Source: Clostridia bacterium (GTDB lineage: Bacteria > Bacillota > Clostridia > Oscillospirales > Acutalibacteraceae). Taken from it: DNA of 11,257 bases. Below are positions 1 to 7,691 of the stretch, in pieces (the stretch's first letter is position 1; each line of letters starts with the position of its first letter). A model generated the notes under the pieces. The model did no database searches. It saw only the letters and a list, made by a program, of their open reading frames with translations, and was not told the DNA's origin. The translations under genes and the position numbers were made by a program. The stretch spans positions 1-11,257 of the forward strand of contig JAKSQR010000035.1 of NCBI GenBank assembly GCA_024404065.1, given 5' to 3'.

Positions 1-1393
1 CAGGCATTTCAGCTCTTGTAAGGAATCTTGATGAGAATCCGCCGCCTCTGAAGTAGCCGTTATCAGCTGCATTCCATGTAGTAGCCTTAAGCATGGTCTG
101 CTGGTCTGCTTCGGTAACGTCGTACCATTCCTTCATTACTGCATTGCCGTTTTCGTCCTTAACCTCACCGCAGGCATCAAGGCAGCAGGCGCCTGAATTG
201 ATAAGGTGGATAAAGCCGTCAGCGTCCTTTGCTTTGCCTTCAATATCGTAGCCTGTAACTCTCTTTACACTTTCACCGCTCCAGTAGGTACGTACGTCAG
301 CAAACATCTGAGCACGGTTTGTAAGCAGCTTCATAAAGAGCATTGATGTGCCGTTAAGTGTATCATTTTCAGTAGCAAATGCGTAGGGCTCACGGGTGCC
401 GTTCCAGTCAAATGATGTGTTGAGCATTGCCTCAGCAAAGTCAGCATTGGGCCAATGGTCTGTCCACTGTCTCTGACCCTGGAAACCACCTGCAATAGCG
501 TTGTGACCAGCCATCTCTTCTTCTCTGCCCTCGGGAAGGTTGGGGTTACCATTCATAAGGTCCTTGATGATGCACATCATCTTAACTGTAAATTCCCAAT
601 CCTTTTCCTTCTGCTCATCGCTCTTCTTTACAAAGTCAGGGTTTTTATCGAAGCCTTCGGGGCAGTTTGCCTTAGTCCAGGCAAGTGCCTTCTGAAATTC
701 AGCTTCGTCATAAATATTCTCTTCCATACGGCGGAGAATTTCAACCTCGTCTACGCTTTCAACTCTCATACCAAGGTATTCCTCAAAGAAATCGGGAATA
801 ATGGATGAGCCTGCAATACCCATACAGATTGAGCCAATCTGAAGGTATGATTTGCCCTTCATGGTAGCAACTGCAACTGCAGCCTTACCAAAGCGGAGAA
901 GCTTTTCTTTAACGTCATCGGGGATAGTGGTATCATCTGCATCCTGAACATCCTTACCATAGATGCCAAATGCGGGCAGACCCTTCTGTGCGTGAGCTGC
1001 AAGTACAGCTGCAAGGTAAACTGCGCCGGGTCTTTCTGTTGCATTGAAGCCCCATACGCCCTTAATAGTGTTGGGGTCCATATCCATAGTTTCTGAGCCG
1101 TAGCACCAGCAGGGAGTTACGGAGAGAGTAATATCAACGCCCTCTTTCTTAAACTGTGCTGCGCAGGCAGCTGCCTCTGCAACACGGCCGATAGAGGTAT
1201 CGGAAATAACAACTTTTACAGGTTCGCCATTTGAATACTTAAGGTTTTCAGTAAAGAGCTTTGCGGCGGCCTTAGCCATATTCATTGTCTGCTCTTCAAG
1301 GGATTCTCTTACCTTGAGAGGGCCTCTTCTGCCATCAATGATTCTTCTTATACCGATTACTGGGTAATCGCCGATAAGTCTGCTTTTTGCCAT
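1..1393 (-). CDS. fucI: L-fucose isomerase, 3' part cut by window edge
   Basis: The enzyme converts L-fucose to L-fuculose in the cytoplasm (it also accepts D-arabinose in known members), the first committed step of fucose catabolism. About 464 residues are visible; family members are about 590, so roughly the last fifth is missing. The N-terminus reads IGIRRIIDGRRGPLKVRESL and then EEQTMNMAKAAAKLF, the family signature. Further typical blocks are TPCWCYGSETMDMD, GGFQGQRQWTDHWPN, SFDWNGTREP, FATENDTLNG (E342-D344), FADVRTYWSGE and RGGGFSSRFLTRAEMP at the cut end. Metal-binding acidic residues of the family are expected in the AEAMLN to ENDTLNG stretch; the third ligand, a C-terminal His, lies outside the window. 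The ATG at 1393-1391 has an AGGAAG ribosome-binding site at 1401-1406, 7 bases upstream. It follows the kinase stop by 14 bases, so it is the third fucose gene of the operon. Confidence 0.96.
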   Translation of the reverse strand, partial: MAKSRLIGDYPVIGIRRIIDGRRGPLKVRESLEEQTMNMAKAAAKLFTENLKYSNGEPVKVVISDTSIGRVAEAAACAAQFKKEGVDITLSVTPCWCYGSETMDMDPNTIKGVWGFNATERPGAVYLAAVLAAHAQKGLPAFGIYGKDVQDADDTTIPDDVKEKLLRFGKAAVAVATMKGKSYLQIGSICMGIAGSSIIPDFFEEYLGMRVESVDEVEILRRMEENIYDEAEFQKALAWTKANCPEGFDKNPDFVKKSDEQKEKDWEFTVKMMCIIKDLMNGNPNLPEGREEEMAGHNAIAGGFQGQRQWTDHWPNADFAEAMLNTSFDWNGTREPYAFATENDTLNGTSMLFMKLLTNRAQMFADVRTYWSGESVKRVTGYDIEGKAKDADGFIHLINSGACCLDACGEVKDENGNAVMKEWYDVTEADQQTMLKATTWNAADNGYFRGGGFSSRFLTRAEMP

Positions 1394-1407
1394 TTTTACT
1401 CTTCCTT

Positions 1408-2877
1408 TCAGTTGTTTATTATATTTTTGAAGCATGAGTATGCTTTGTTCCAGTTTTCAGTATCCTCAGGTAAATACTCTTTAGTGCCTTCGCTTGCAGC
1501 AATTATTTTGCGTGCCTCGGCTATATCTTTAATATCACCTGTGGAAAGAAGCTGTACAGCAATATTGCCAAGTACAGTTGCCTCAATAGGACCTGCCACA
1601 ACCTTTATGCCTGTGGAGCAGGCGGTCATACGGCAAAGAAGACCGTCCTTTGTGCCGCCGCCGATAATATGAATTGCAGGGTAGGTTTTGCCTGTGCAAT
1701 CCTGAAGTGCATCAAGGGTAAGCCTGTATTTAAGCGCAAGGCTCTCATAGATACATCTCATTACCTGACCTGTTGTTTCAGGTATGGGCTGATTGGTTTT
1801 ACGGCAGTATTCCCTTACTCTTTCGGGAATGTTGCCGTGAGGTACAAACTCAGGTGCGTCAGGGTCAATAAAGCTTCTGAAGGGCTCTGCCTCAAGGGCA
1901 AGCTTTTCAAGGTCCGCATAGGAGTAATCATTGCCGTGTCTGTTCCAATGGCGGCGTGATTCCTGAATAAGCCATAAGCCGATTATATTCTTGAGGAAGC
2001 CTGTTGAGTTATCATAGCCACCCTCGTTTGTTACATTCATTGCAATGGATTTATCTGTGATTATAGGCTCGCTCAGCTCTGTGCCGAAAAGGCTCCATGT
2101 ACCGCAGGAGAGGAAAGCAAAATCCTTCTCCTGACTGGGCACAGCAGTAATGGCACTCTGAGTATCGTGACCGCATACGCTGATAACATCTACTGCATCT
2201 ATGCCACACTCCTCGCAGATATCAGCCTTAACCTTGCCAAGCACTGTGCCTGTGGGCTTAATATCGCAAAGGAGAGAGGCGGGTATATCCAATCTCTCAA
2301 GTAAATCTGTTGCCCATTTTTTGGTGTTAATATCCACCATCTGTGATGTTGTGGCAATAGAGTATTCGGTTGTCATATTTCCAGTAAGGAAATAGCCAAA
2401 AAGGTCGGGCATAAAGAGGAGCTTATCTGCCCTTTCAAGCATATATGGTCTGTATTTTCTGAGGGAGGCAAGCTGATAAACGGTGTTAAGCTCCATAAAC
2501 TGTATGCCTGTGCGCTTATAAAACTCTTCGTTTGGAATTGTTTTTGCGCACTCCTCAATAAGACCTGCTGTGCGGGTATCTCTGTAATGAACGGGGTTTT
2601 CAATAAGGTCGCCATATTTATCAATAAGACCAAAATCCACGCCCCATGTATCAATGCCGATAGATTCAATTTTTGCCTTCTGACCCGCTTTTATAATTCC
2701 CTGCTTTATTTCGTGGAATAAACGCAGAGCGTCCCAGTAAACTGTATTGCCTACCTTTACGGGGTCATTTGAGTAGCGGTGTACTTCCTCAAGGCTTATT
2801 TTTTCGCCATCAAAGGTGCCGATAATTGCACGGCCGCTTGAAGCACCGAAGTCAATAGCAAGAACCTGCTTTTTCAC
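1408..2877 (-). CDS. RhaB/FucK-type deoxy-ketose kinase, likely L-fuculokinase by context
   Basis: This is an FGGY-family carbohydrate kinase of 489 residues, the same length as E. coli rhamnulokinase RhaB, which it resembles throughout. Visible motifs are the N-terminal phosphate loop DFGASSGR (9-16), ESIGIDTWGVDFGLID (71-86), YRDTRT (98-103), the catalytic-base segment GHDTQSA with D238, the second phosphate loop SCGTWSLFG (257-265), TNEGG (283-287) and the adenosine-site IIGGGTKDG (404-412). RhaB phosphorylates L-rhamnulose. Here the flanking genes are fucU and fucI, so I infer that the substrate is L-fuculose (or D-ribulose if arabinose is used). The start codon is GTG at 2877-2875 and shares bases with the fucU stop (GTGA), which suggests translational coupling; AAAGGG lies about 10-15 bases upstream inside fucU. 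Family is sure, exact substrate is not. Confidence 0.93.
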   Translation of the reverse strand: MKKQVLAIDFGASSGRAIIGTFDGEKISLEEVHRYSNDPVKVGNTVYWDALRLFHEIKQGIIKAGQKAKIESIGIDTWGVDFGLIDKYGDLIENPVHYRDTRTAGLIEECAKTIPNEEFYKRTGIQFMELNTVYQLASLRKYRPYMLERADKLLFMPDLFGYFLTGNMTTEYSIATTSQMVDINTKKWATDLLERLDIPASLLCDIKPTGTVLGKVKADICEECGIDAVDVISVCGHDTQSAITAVPSQEKDFAFLSCGTWSLFGTELSEPIITDKSIAMNVTNEGGYDNSTGFLKNIIGLWLIQESRRHWNRHGNDYSYADLEKLALEAEPFRSFIDPDAPEFVPHGNIPERVREYCRKTNQPIPETTGQVMRCIYESLALKYRLTLDALQDCTGKTYPAIHIIGGGTKDGLLCRMTACSTGIKVVAGPIEATVLGNIAVQLLSTGDIKDIAEARKIIAASEGTKEYLPEDTENWNKAYSCFKNIINN

Positions 2878-3299
2878 TGTATAACAACACCCTTTTTAAG
2901 TATTATATTTGCGTAAATTGCAGTTTCGCCTGTGGCTACTACACAGTAAGCTTTTTTAGCTCTTTCATAAAAGGCAAAGCGCTCTACAAGCTCTATGTTG
3001 TGGTCGCCCTCGTTTGCTTTGATTGTAGCCTTGTAATCCTCCCAGATAGGGGGCAGGTTATCCTTATCGCCGTTATCCATAAGGGCAACGGGGGATTCTA
3101 CATAAGTATCAAGGGGCATAAGCTTGAGTATAGCATCAACTATCTCATTTACGCCGTGACCATCAAGGCGTACAAGCCTCTGAGCAACTGAAGCTGCAGG
3201 GAAGTTGCCGTCGCCTATAACAATCTCGTCACCATGACCCATTTCCATAAGTATTTTAAGAAGCTCAGGGGAAAGAATAGGGGAAATGTTCTTTAACAT
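2874..3299 (-). CDS. fucU: L-fucose mutarotase
   Basis: The protein has 141 residues (E. coli FucU has 140) and belongs to the RbsD/FucU family, which forms ring-shaped oligomers and speeds anomer exchange of L-fucose before isomerisation. It opens MLKNISPILSPELLKIL, nearly the E. coli sequence, followed by EMGHGDEIVIGDGNFPA, which carries the catalytic His at residue 22 and Asp24. The middle has DGHGVNEIVDAILKLMPLDTY, and the C-terminal part has RFAFYERAKKAY and ATGETAIYANIILKKGV, the conserved sugar-binding end of the family. The ATG at 3299 has an AAAGGAA ribosome-binding site. The gene begins 27 bases after the asnS stop and ends in a GTGA overlap with the kinase. Similarity to FucU rather than RbsD or RhaM is clear from the N- and C-terminal blocks. 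Confidence 0.97.
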   Translation of the reverse strand: MLKNISPILSPELLKILMEMGHGDEIVIGDGNFPAASVAQRLVRLDGHGVNEIVDAILKLMPLDTYVESPVALMDNGDKDNLPPIWEDYKATIKANEGDHNIELVERFAFYERAKKAYCVVATGETAIYANIILKKGVVIQ

Positions 3300-3326
3300 T
3301 TTATCAGTTCCTTTCGCTAATTCTGA

Positions 3327-4721
3327 TTAGAAATCTGCCTGACCTGTTGTTCTTGGATAGGGGATAGCATCACGGATATTATCAATACCTGTAAGGTACA
3401 TAACAAGTCTTTCAAAACCAAGACCAAAACCGCTGTGCTTAACGCCGCCGTATCTGCGAAGGTCAAGATACCAGTCGTAATCTTCCTTTACAAGGCCAAG
3501 CTCTTCAATTCTCTTCTCAAGAAGGTCGAGCCTTTCCTCTCTCTGGCTGCCGCCGATGATTTCGCCGATGCCCATTACAAGGCAGTCAGCAGCTGCAACT
3601 GTTTTGCCATCATCATTAAGGCGCATATAGAAAGCCTTGATTTCCTTGGGGTAGTCAGTAACAAATACAGGCTTTTTGAAAATCTTTTCAGTAAGATATC
3701 TTTCATGCTCTGTCTGAAGGTCGCAGCCCCACTCTACCTTAAACTCAAACTCGTCGTTATGCTCTTTAAGCATTTCAACAGCGTCTGTATATGTAACTCT
3801 GCCGAAGTCAGAGTTTGCAACTGCGGTAAGTCTTTCAATAAGGCCCTTATCAACAAATTTGTTAAGGAATTCAAGGTCCTGAGGGCAGTTTTCAAGTACA
3901 TACTTAATTACGTAGCGAATCATACCTTCAGCATAGTTCATATCCTCTGCAAGGTCTGCAAAAGCAATTTCGGGCTCAACCATCCAGAACTCTGCTGCAT
4001 GGCGGGCTGTGTAGGATTTCTCTGCACGGAAGGTAGGACCGAAGGTGTAAACCTTACCGAAGGCAAGTGCCATGGTTTCAGCCTGAAGCTGACCTGAAAC
4101 GGTAAGATATGCAGGCTTCTTAAAGAAGTCCTCGTTGTAATCAACCTCGCCATCCTCTGTAAGTGCGGGCTCTTTTGCATCAAGAGTAGTTACTCTGAAC
4201 ATTTCACCTGCGCCCTCACAGTCTGAGCAGGAAATAAGGGGAGTATGGGCATAAACGAAGCCCTGGTCAATAAAGTATTTGTGAATAGCATAAGCAGCAG
4301 TTGAGCGAACTCTGAATACTGCATTGAAAAGATTTGTTCTTGGTCTTAAATGTGCGATTGTTCTTAAAAATTCACGGCTGTGACCCTTCTTCTGAAGAGG
4401 GTAATCGGGGGTTGAAACTGCCTCAACGCTGATTTCGTCAGCATTGATTTCAAAGGGCTGGTTTGCATTGGGGGTAAGAAGGAGTGTGCCTGTTACTTTA
4501 AGTGCAGCACCTACATTTACCTTTGCAATCTCCTTGTAGTTTGCAACCTTTTCAGCCTCAAAAACAACCTGAATGCCTTTGAAGCAGCTGCCGTCATTGA
4601 TTTCAGCAAAGCCGATAGCCTTGCTGTCACGGATGGTTTTAACCCAGCCATATACGGTTATCTTTTTGTCGCCGTATTCAGCGGAGTTGTCGTAGATTTT
4701 TTTGATTTCTGTTCTTTCCAT
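3327..4721 (-). CDS. asnS: asparaginyl-tRNA synthetase
   Basis: This class IIb aminoacyl-tRNA synthetase charges tRNA-Asn with asparagine in the cytoplasm. It has 464 residues, the usual bacterial length. The N-terminal OB-fold anticodon-binding domain spans about 1-105 (ITVYGWVKTIRDSKAIGFAE). The catalytic core begins near 120 with HLRPRTNLFNAVFRVRS. Motif 2 is FGPTFRAEKSYTARH followed by AAEFWMVEPE (227-250), the GEIIGGSQRE block is at 386-395, and motif 3 is HSGFGLGFERLVMYLTG (429-445). The insertion around 168-205 after the CSDCEGAGEMF block is typical of bacterial AsnRS and not AspRS. The motif 2 loop reads EKSYTARH, where E. coli has ENSNTSRH; this is probably a clade variant. An AAGGAG site stands 8 bases before the ATG. 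The gene has the same orientation as fucU, 27 bases downstream, with no terminator between them. Confidence 0.97.
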   Translation of the reverse strand: MERTEIKKIYDNSAEYGDKKITVYGWVKTIRDSKAIGFAEINDGSCFKGIQVVFEAEKVANYKEIAKVNVGAALKVTGTLLLTPNANQPFEINADEISVEAVSTPDYPLQKKGHSREFLRTIAHLRPRTNLFNAVFRVRSTAAYAIHKYFIDQGFVYAHTPLISCSDCEGAGEMFRVTTLDAKEPALTEDGEVDYNEDFFKKPAYLTVSGQLQAETMALAFGKVYTFGPTFRAEKSYTARHAAEFWMVEPEIAFADLAEDMNYAEGMIRYVIKYVLENCPQDLEFLNKFVDKGLIERLTAVANSDFGRVTYTDAVEMLKEHNDEFEFKVEWGCDLQTEHERYLTEKIFKKPVFVTDYPKEIKAFYMRLNDDGKTVAAADCLVMGIGEIIGGSQREERLDLLEKRIEELGLVKEDYDWYLDLRRYGGVKHSGFGLGFERLVMYLTGIDNIRDAIPYPRTTGQADF

Positions 4722-4749
4722 ATTGATATCTCCTTGGAGTATAATTTGC

Positions 4750-5097
4750 TTAAACTGTTATATTATCCCTGTTAAGCTCTAAGATAATCTCACCTATATC
4801 ATCTACCTCAGCAAGCTCATCTATGGTCTTAAAGGGTCCGTTTGCTTCTCTGTAATCTATAATTGCCTTAGCTCTCTTTTCGCCTATTTCTTTAAGGGTA
4901 GCAAGCTCTTCAGGGGAGGCTGTGTTTATATTTACAGCGCCTGCCTTTACACTTGTCAGCTCCTTTGTGATTTTAGCGCTCACAGGCTCAAGCCCTTTAT
5001 ATTTCGGGCTGTCAAACACCTTGAAGGCACAAAGCACTGCAAGTATCACAAGGGAAAGGGCAATCATAAGATATTCGGTTTTGCCCAATCTTTTCAT
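4750..5097 (-). CDS. short ComEA-like membrane-anchored helix-hairpin-helix protein
   Basis: The protein has 115 residues from the ATG at 5097. A short basic N-terminus (MKRLGKTEY) is followed by one membrane segment at about 8-27 (LMIALSLVILAVLCAFKVF) and a linker. The C-terminal ComEA-type helix-hairpin-helix pair spans about 54-110: AVNINTASPEELATL, IGEKRAKAIIDYREANGPF, IDELAEVDDIG. In known ComEA proteins this domain binds double-stranded DNA outside the membrane during uptake for transformation. The SLBB domain found in longer ComEA proteins is absent, and no comEC or comEB lies nearby, so the role here is open. I chose the ATG at 5097 because it begins one base after the preceding stop; an upstream ATG at 5115 with GGGGCTGGA before it is the alternative. 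The frame stays open to an ATG at 5142, but that would overlap the tautomerase by 44 bases. Confidence 0.82.
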   Translation of the reverse strand: MKRLGKTEYLMIALSLVILAVLCAFKVFDSPKYKGLEPVSAKITKELTSVKAGAVNINTASPEELATLKEIGEKRAKAIIDYREANGPFKTIDELAEVDDIGEIILELNRDNITV

Positions 5098-5098
5098 A

Positions 5099-5443
5099 TC
5101 AGAAGTTTGAGCCATTCCAGCCCCAATGGTTGGATTCTTCATATTTTACATAAATGTTGCTCATTTTAATGCCAAGCTCTTCATTGAGTATTTCGCATAT
5201 TGCGGCTGTGAGCCTGTCATAGGCTGCGTCAGAGGCAGAGCCAAAAATGCTTACATCTGCAAAGGCATAGTCTTCGTCTGTGTTGCCCTTGAAGCTCATT
5301 CTGATGCCATCGTCAAATGCCAGCATAAGCCAGCTTTCAGATTTGCCGGGTATAAGGGCGATTGCCTGACCAAGCTTTTCCTTGAGGGCATCCTTCTTTG
5401 CGTCACTTATATTTACGCTTGTAGTAGTTTTTATAAAAGGCAT
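5099..5443 (-). CDS. MIF-family tautomerase homologue
   Basis: This small protein has 114 residues, the size of macrophage migration inhibitory factor (MIF) and D-dopachrome tautomerase. It begins MPFIKTTTSVNIS; removal of Met would expose the catalytic N-terminal Pro of the tautomerase superfamily. Also conserved are the GKSESWLMLAF stretch (33-43), whose Lys34 matches the active-site Lys32 of MIF, and the C-terminal IYVKYEESNHWGWNGSNF (97-114), which parallels the VGWNNSTF end of human MIF. The CxxC pair of mammalian MIF is replaced by DYAFAD, so thiol oxidoreductase activity is not expected. Bacterial members have unknown natural substrates. An ideal AAGGAGG site sits 5 bases before the ATG and overlaps the stop codon of the upstream lipoprotein gene, so the two are almost surely co-transcribed. 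No signal peptide is seen. Confidence 0.9.
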   Translation of the reverse strand: MPFIKTTTSVNISDAKKDALKEKLGQAIALIPGKSESWLMLAFDDGIRMSFKGNTDEDYAFADVSIFGSASDAAYDRLTAAICEILNEELGIKMSNIYVKYEESNHWGWNGSNF

Positions 5444-5448
5444 AAAAT

Positions 5449-5455
5449 CCTCCTT
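5449..5455 (-). promoter_or_regulatory. consensus ribosome-binding site fused to upstream stop codon
   Basis: On the minus strand the bases read TAAGGAGGATTTTATG. The TAA stop of the lipoprotein gene (5456-5454) supplies the first bases of a perfect AAGGAGG site that serves the tautomerase ATG at 5443. This fixes the tautomerase start and favours coupled translation. Confidence 0.85.
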
Positions 5456-7691
5456 AGTTTACACGGATATAGCCGCCGGCATCAACTACAACGCCAAGCA
5501 CAGTGCAGTCTGTATCAGTGTAGTTTACATATATCATTGCACCTGTATCGTATTCGGTGCAGAATACGCCATCCTGAACCTCATAGTGGTCAGTTATACG
5601 GGCATCCCTCAGGTCATTGAGCAGGCTGTTAAGCTTTGCATAGTTTTCACTTGCTTTGTTAATGCCTGAGCTGTAGTAGAATGGGTCATCTTCACCGTTG
5701 CCCTCAAGGGCGGTGTAGTTCCACTCATAAAGGGGGCATGCGCCGTATTCTATGTATTTAAGCAGTATATTGCTGTCGGTCTGTGTGTTGATTGCCTCAC
5801 CTGTGTAGTCTGCAATGCCGTGAAGTACAAGCTGTGCAAAGGGAACGGGCATATAGGAGCCACTCTTTGATATGCTTGTGGAAAGGGGCAGGTTAATAAC
5901 TGCGTCCGCATTTTTAAGCATATAGAAGTTGCCTCTGTTTACAATAACGGATTTGCTTGTGGAAAGGGGAGATACAGTGGAGGCAAGTATTTCGGAAGCC
6001 TCCTGCCTGAGTACACCATTCTCTGAAAAATCAGAGTGGAGTGACCTGCCTGCGTCATCAAGGCAGAAGCCTGCAAAGCTGTAATTTTTGGTATTGGAAA
6101 GTATAGAGGCAATTACGCTCTTGAGGCTGCGCAGGTTTCTGAGGAAACGCTGGCTGAGAGTAGTGCCAAGAGCGTCAGAAATATTATCCTGCGGCTGAGT
6201 TTTAATGGTGTTACCCATCATATCCTTACTGTTGTCATCACCAAAGCCCTTAGCAGATGAAACAAGCTCAACATTAACGTAAAGGTTCATTTTCTGGTTT
6301 GACATATACTCAGCAAGGGCGCTGAATTTCTTTTTGCCACCAAGTCGGTGCATAATTCTGAAATCTGATACATCAGCAGGGTCGCAGCCGCCGGTAAGGA
6401 TAGAGCTGTAAATAACAGAAACATTATTTATGCCCTTGTTTTTCATGTGGGAAAGTAAATCCTGAGTCTGCTCAAAATCTGTAATAGTGGTAGTGTATCT
6501 GAATTTACCTATTGATTTTTTGGATGTGCCCTGAATTGACACAAAGAATGGGATATAATCTGCAGTATCTACGGTTTTCATAGATAAAACAGAGTCTCTT
6601 ATAAGCTGCTCTCTTACGGCTGATGCCATACCTGCGTAGGAGGCGTTTTTGCCTGAGAGGAAGCGGTAGCAGATGCTTACCTTTTTAAGAGCGGATTTAT
6701 TTGAAATGTACAAATCATCATTGATGTAGGTAACAGGGGTAATATTGAATGATGAATAGCAGCGGTTGTAGCCTGCAAGGTCGGTAGCCTTATCTGCCTT
6801 TATTGTAGCTGTTGCGTCACCGCCTTCAATAATAGCGGCTACTGCGCTGTCACCTCGTCTTATGCCAAATACGGGCAGAATTGCACTGCCTGAGCTTTCT
6901 GTATTTCGTGCAGGGTCACTGCCGTAAACATCAAATGAAAGGGATTCAAAGGATTCATCATAAACTGCAGTTTTAACTATTGCACCACAGCCATCGGGCA
7001 CAAAGAGGAAATTATTTTTGCCCATATCGTTATATGAGCCGAAGTAGTTAAGCACTTCCATATCCTCAATAAAGGCGTTTTTGTTGCCTGTCAGATTTTT
7101 CCAGCTGCAGTCAATGGTCATATTACCGTCTTTAAGCTTTGCGGAAAGCACTACTCTGAAGCCTATATCGTCAGGTGAATAGGTTTTCTTTTCGGCAGTT
7201 TTCTGGTTTGCAAAAATATCAAAGATAAAATCTGCGCCGTCAGCATTTTCTTTTATGGATGCTTTATTGTAGGCAAGTGAATTATCCTGACTGTTAAGCA
7301 GGTAAACATCTGTGCCGCCTGCAATTCTTAAAGAAACGAGGCTTGAGTTACAGCTTTCGTTTACCTTTACAGTATCCTCAAGTATGGGCAGTGAGCTCCA
7401 TAAAACGCCATCGGAGTTATTGTAAACTGCAAAGGAATTTGTGTTTTCGTCTACCTTGAGCTCAATAAAGCCTGATGATACAACGGATTTGCTGTATGAT
7501 TCGTGTGAGGCGGCGTAGTGAAGGGCGCTTACATCCTCACCCATGGACGAAATAGTGTTTCTTGTCTGGGCAGTTGAGGTGGTTACACCTGCACCTGTAG
7601 ACCTGCCGCAGGAGGACAGCACAAGGCACAGCACCATCATTATAACGAAGGTACTGTGAATTATTCTTTTTCCGGAATTATTTATTCTCAT
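5454..7691 (-). CDS. DUF5696-like surface lipoprotein
   Basis: The protein has 745 residues. It has a basic start, a hydrophobic stretch (14-26) and a lipobox LSSC with Cys28, followed by a Ser/Thr-rich spacer, so it should be tethered to the outer face of the membrane. I recognise the DUF5696 pattern seen in many Firmicutes: an early beta-rich segment GFIELKVDENTNSFAVYNNS leading to GVLWSSLP, the block PVFGIRRGDSAVAAIIEGGD, a probable TIM-barrel-like half with FAGFCLDDAGRSLHSDF (D545, D546), and a C-terminal beta segment GAMIYVNYTDTDCTVLGVVV. The family looks like an inactive or uncharacterised glycoside-hydrolase-like fold; the biochemical role is unknown. The gene overlaps the end of the sensor kinase by 14 bases (ATG at 7691), with AAAGGG about 10-15 bases upstream, which suggests that sensor and lipoprotein act together. 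The family call is from memory of its motifs. Confidence 0.78.
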   Translation of the reverse strand: MRINNSGKRIIHSTFVIMMVLCLVLSSCGRSTGAGVTTSTAQTRNTISSMGEDVSALHYAASHESYSKSVVSSGFIELKVDENTNSFAVYNNSDGVLWSSLPILEDTVKVNESCNSSLVSLRIAGGTDVYLLNSQDNSLAYNKASIKENADGADFIFDIFANQKTAEKKTYSPDDIGFRVVLSAKLKDGNMTIDCSWKNLTGNKNAFIEDMEVLNYFGSYNDMGKNNFLFVPDGCGAIVKTAVYDESFESLSFDVYGSDPARNTESSGSAILPVFGIRRGDSAVAAIIEGGDATATIKADKATDLAGYNRCYSSFNITPVTYINDDLYISNKSALKKVSICYRFLSGKNASYAGMASAVREQLIRDSVLSMKTVDTADYIPFFVSIQGTSKKSIGKFRYTTTITDFEQTQDLLSHMKNKGINNVSVIYSSILTGGCDPADVSDFRIMHRLGGKKKFSALAEYMSNQKMNLYVNVELVSSAKGFGDDNSKDMMGNTIKTQPQDNISDALGTTLSQRFLRNLRSLKSVIASILSNTKNYSFAGFCLDDAGRSLHSDFSENGVLRQEASEILASTVSPLSTSKSVIVNRGNFYMLKNADAVINLPLSTSISKSGSYMPVPFAQLVLHGIADYTGEAINTQTDSNILLKYIEYGACPLYEWNYTALEGNGEDDPFYYSSGINKASENYAKLNSLLNDLRDARITDHYEVQDGVFCTEYDTGAMIYVNYTDTDCTVLGVVVDAGGYIRVN

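Noticed and set aside
1..3299. Reading the sugar block as a rhamnose operon because of the RhaB-like kinase
   Set aside because: The isomerase matches FucI and the mutarotase matches FucU (not RhaA and RhaM), so fucose or D-arabinose is the better reading.
3317..3330. Inverted repeat CTAAT-CAGA-ATTAG at the end of asnS, considered as a terminator
   Set aside because: The stem is only five AT-rich pairs and no run of T follows it on the minus strand.
3435..4097. Long plus-strand open frame of 220 codons opposite asnS
   Set aside because: It lies wholly antisense to a clear synthetase gene, has Cys/Val/Phe-rich low-quality sequence without motifs, and lacks a convincing ribosome-binding site.
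4722..4749. TATACT upstream of asnS considered as a -10 box
   Set aside because: No reasonable -35 lies 16-18 bases upstream, and the resulting start would fall almost on the ribosome-binding site.
5098..5142. Longer start of the ComEA-like gene (ATG at 5142)
   Set aside because: It would overlap the conserved C-terminus of the tautomerase by 44 bases and add a polar tail before the membrane anchor.
5126..5620. Plus-strand open frame of 164 codons opposite the tautomerase and lipoprotein ends
   Set aside because: It is antisense to two well-supported genes with good ribosome-binding sites, and the translation shows no recognisable domain.
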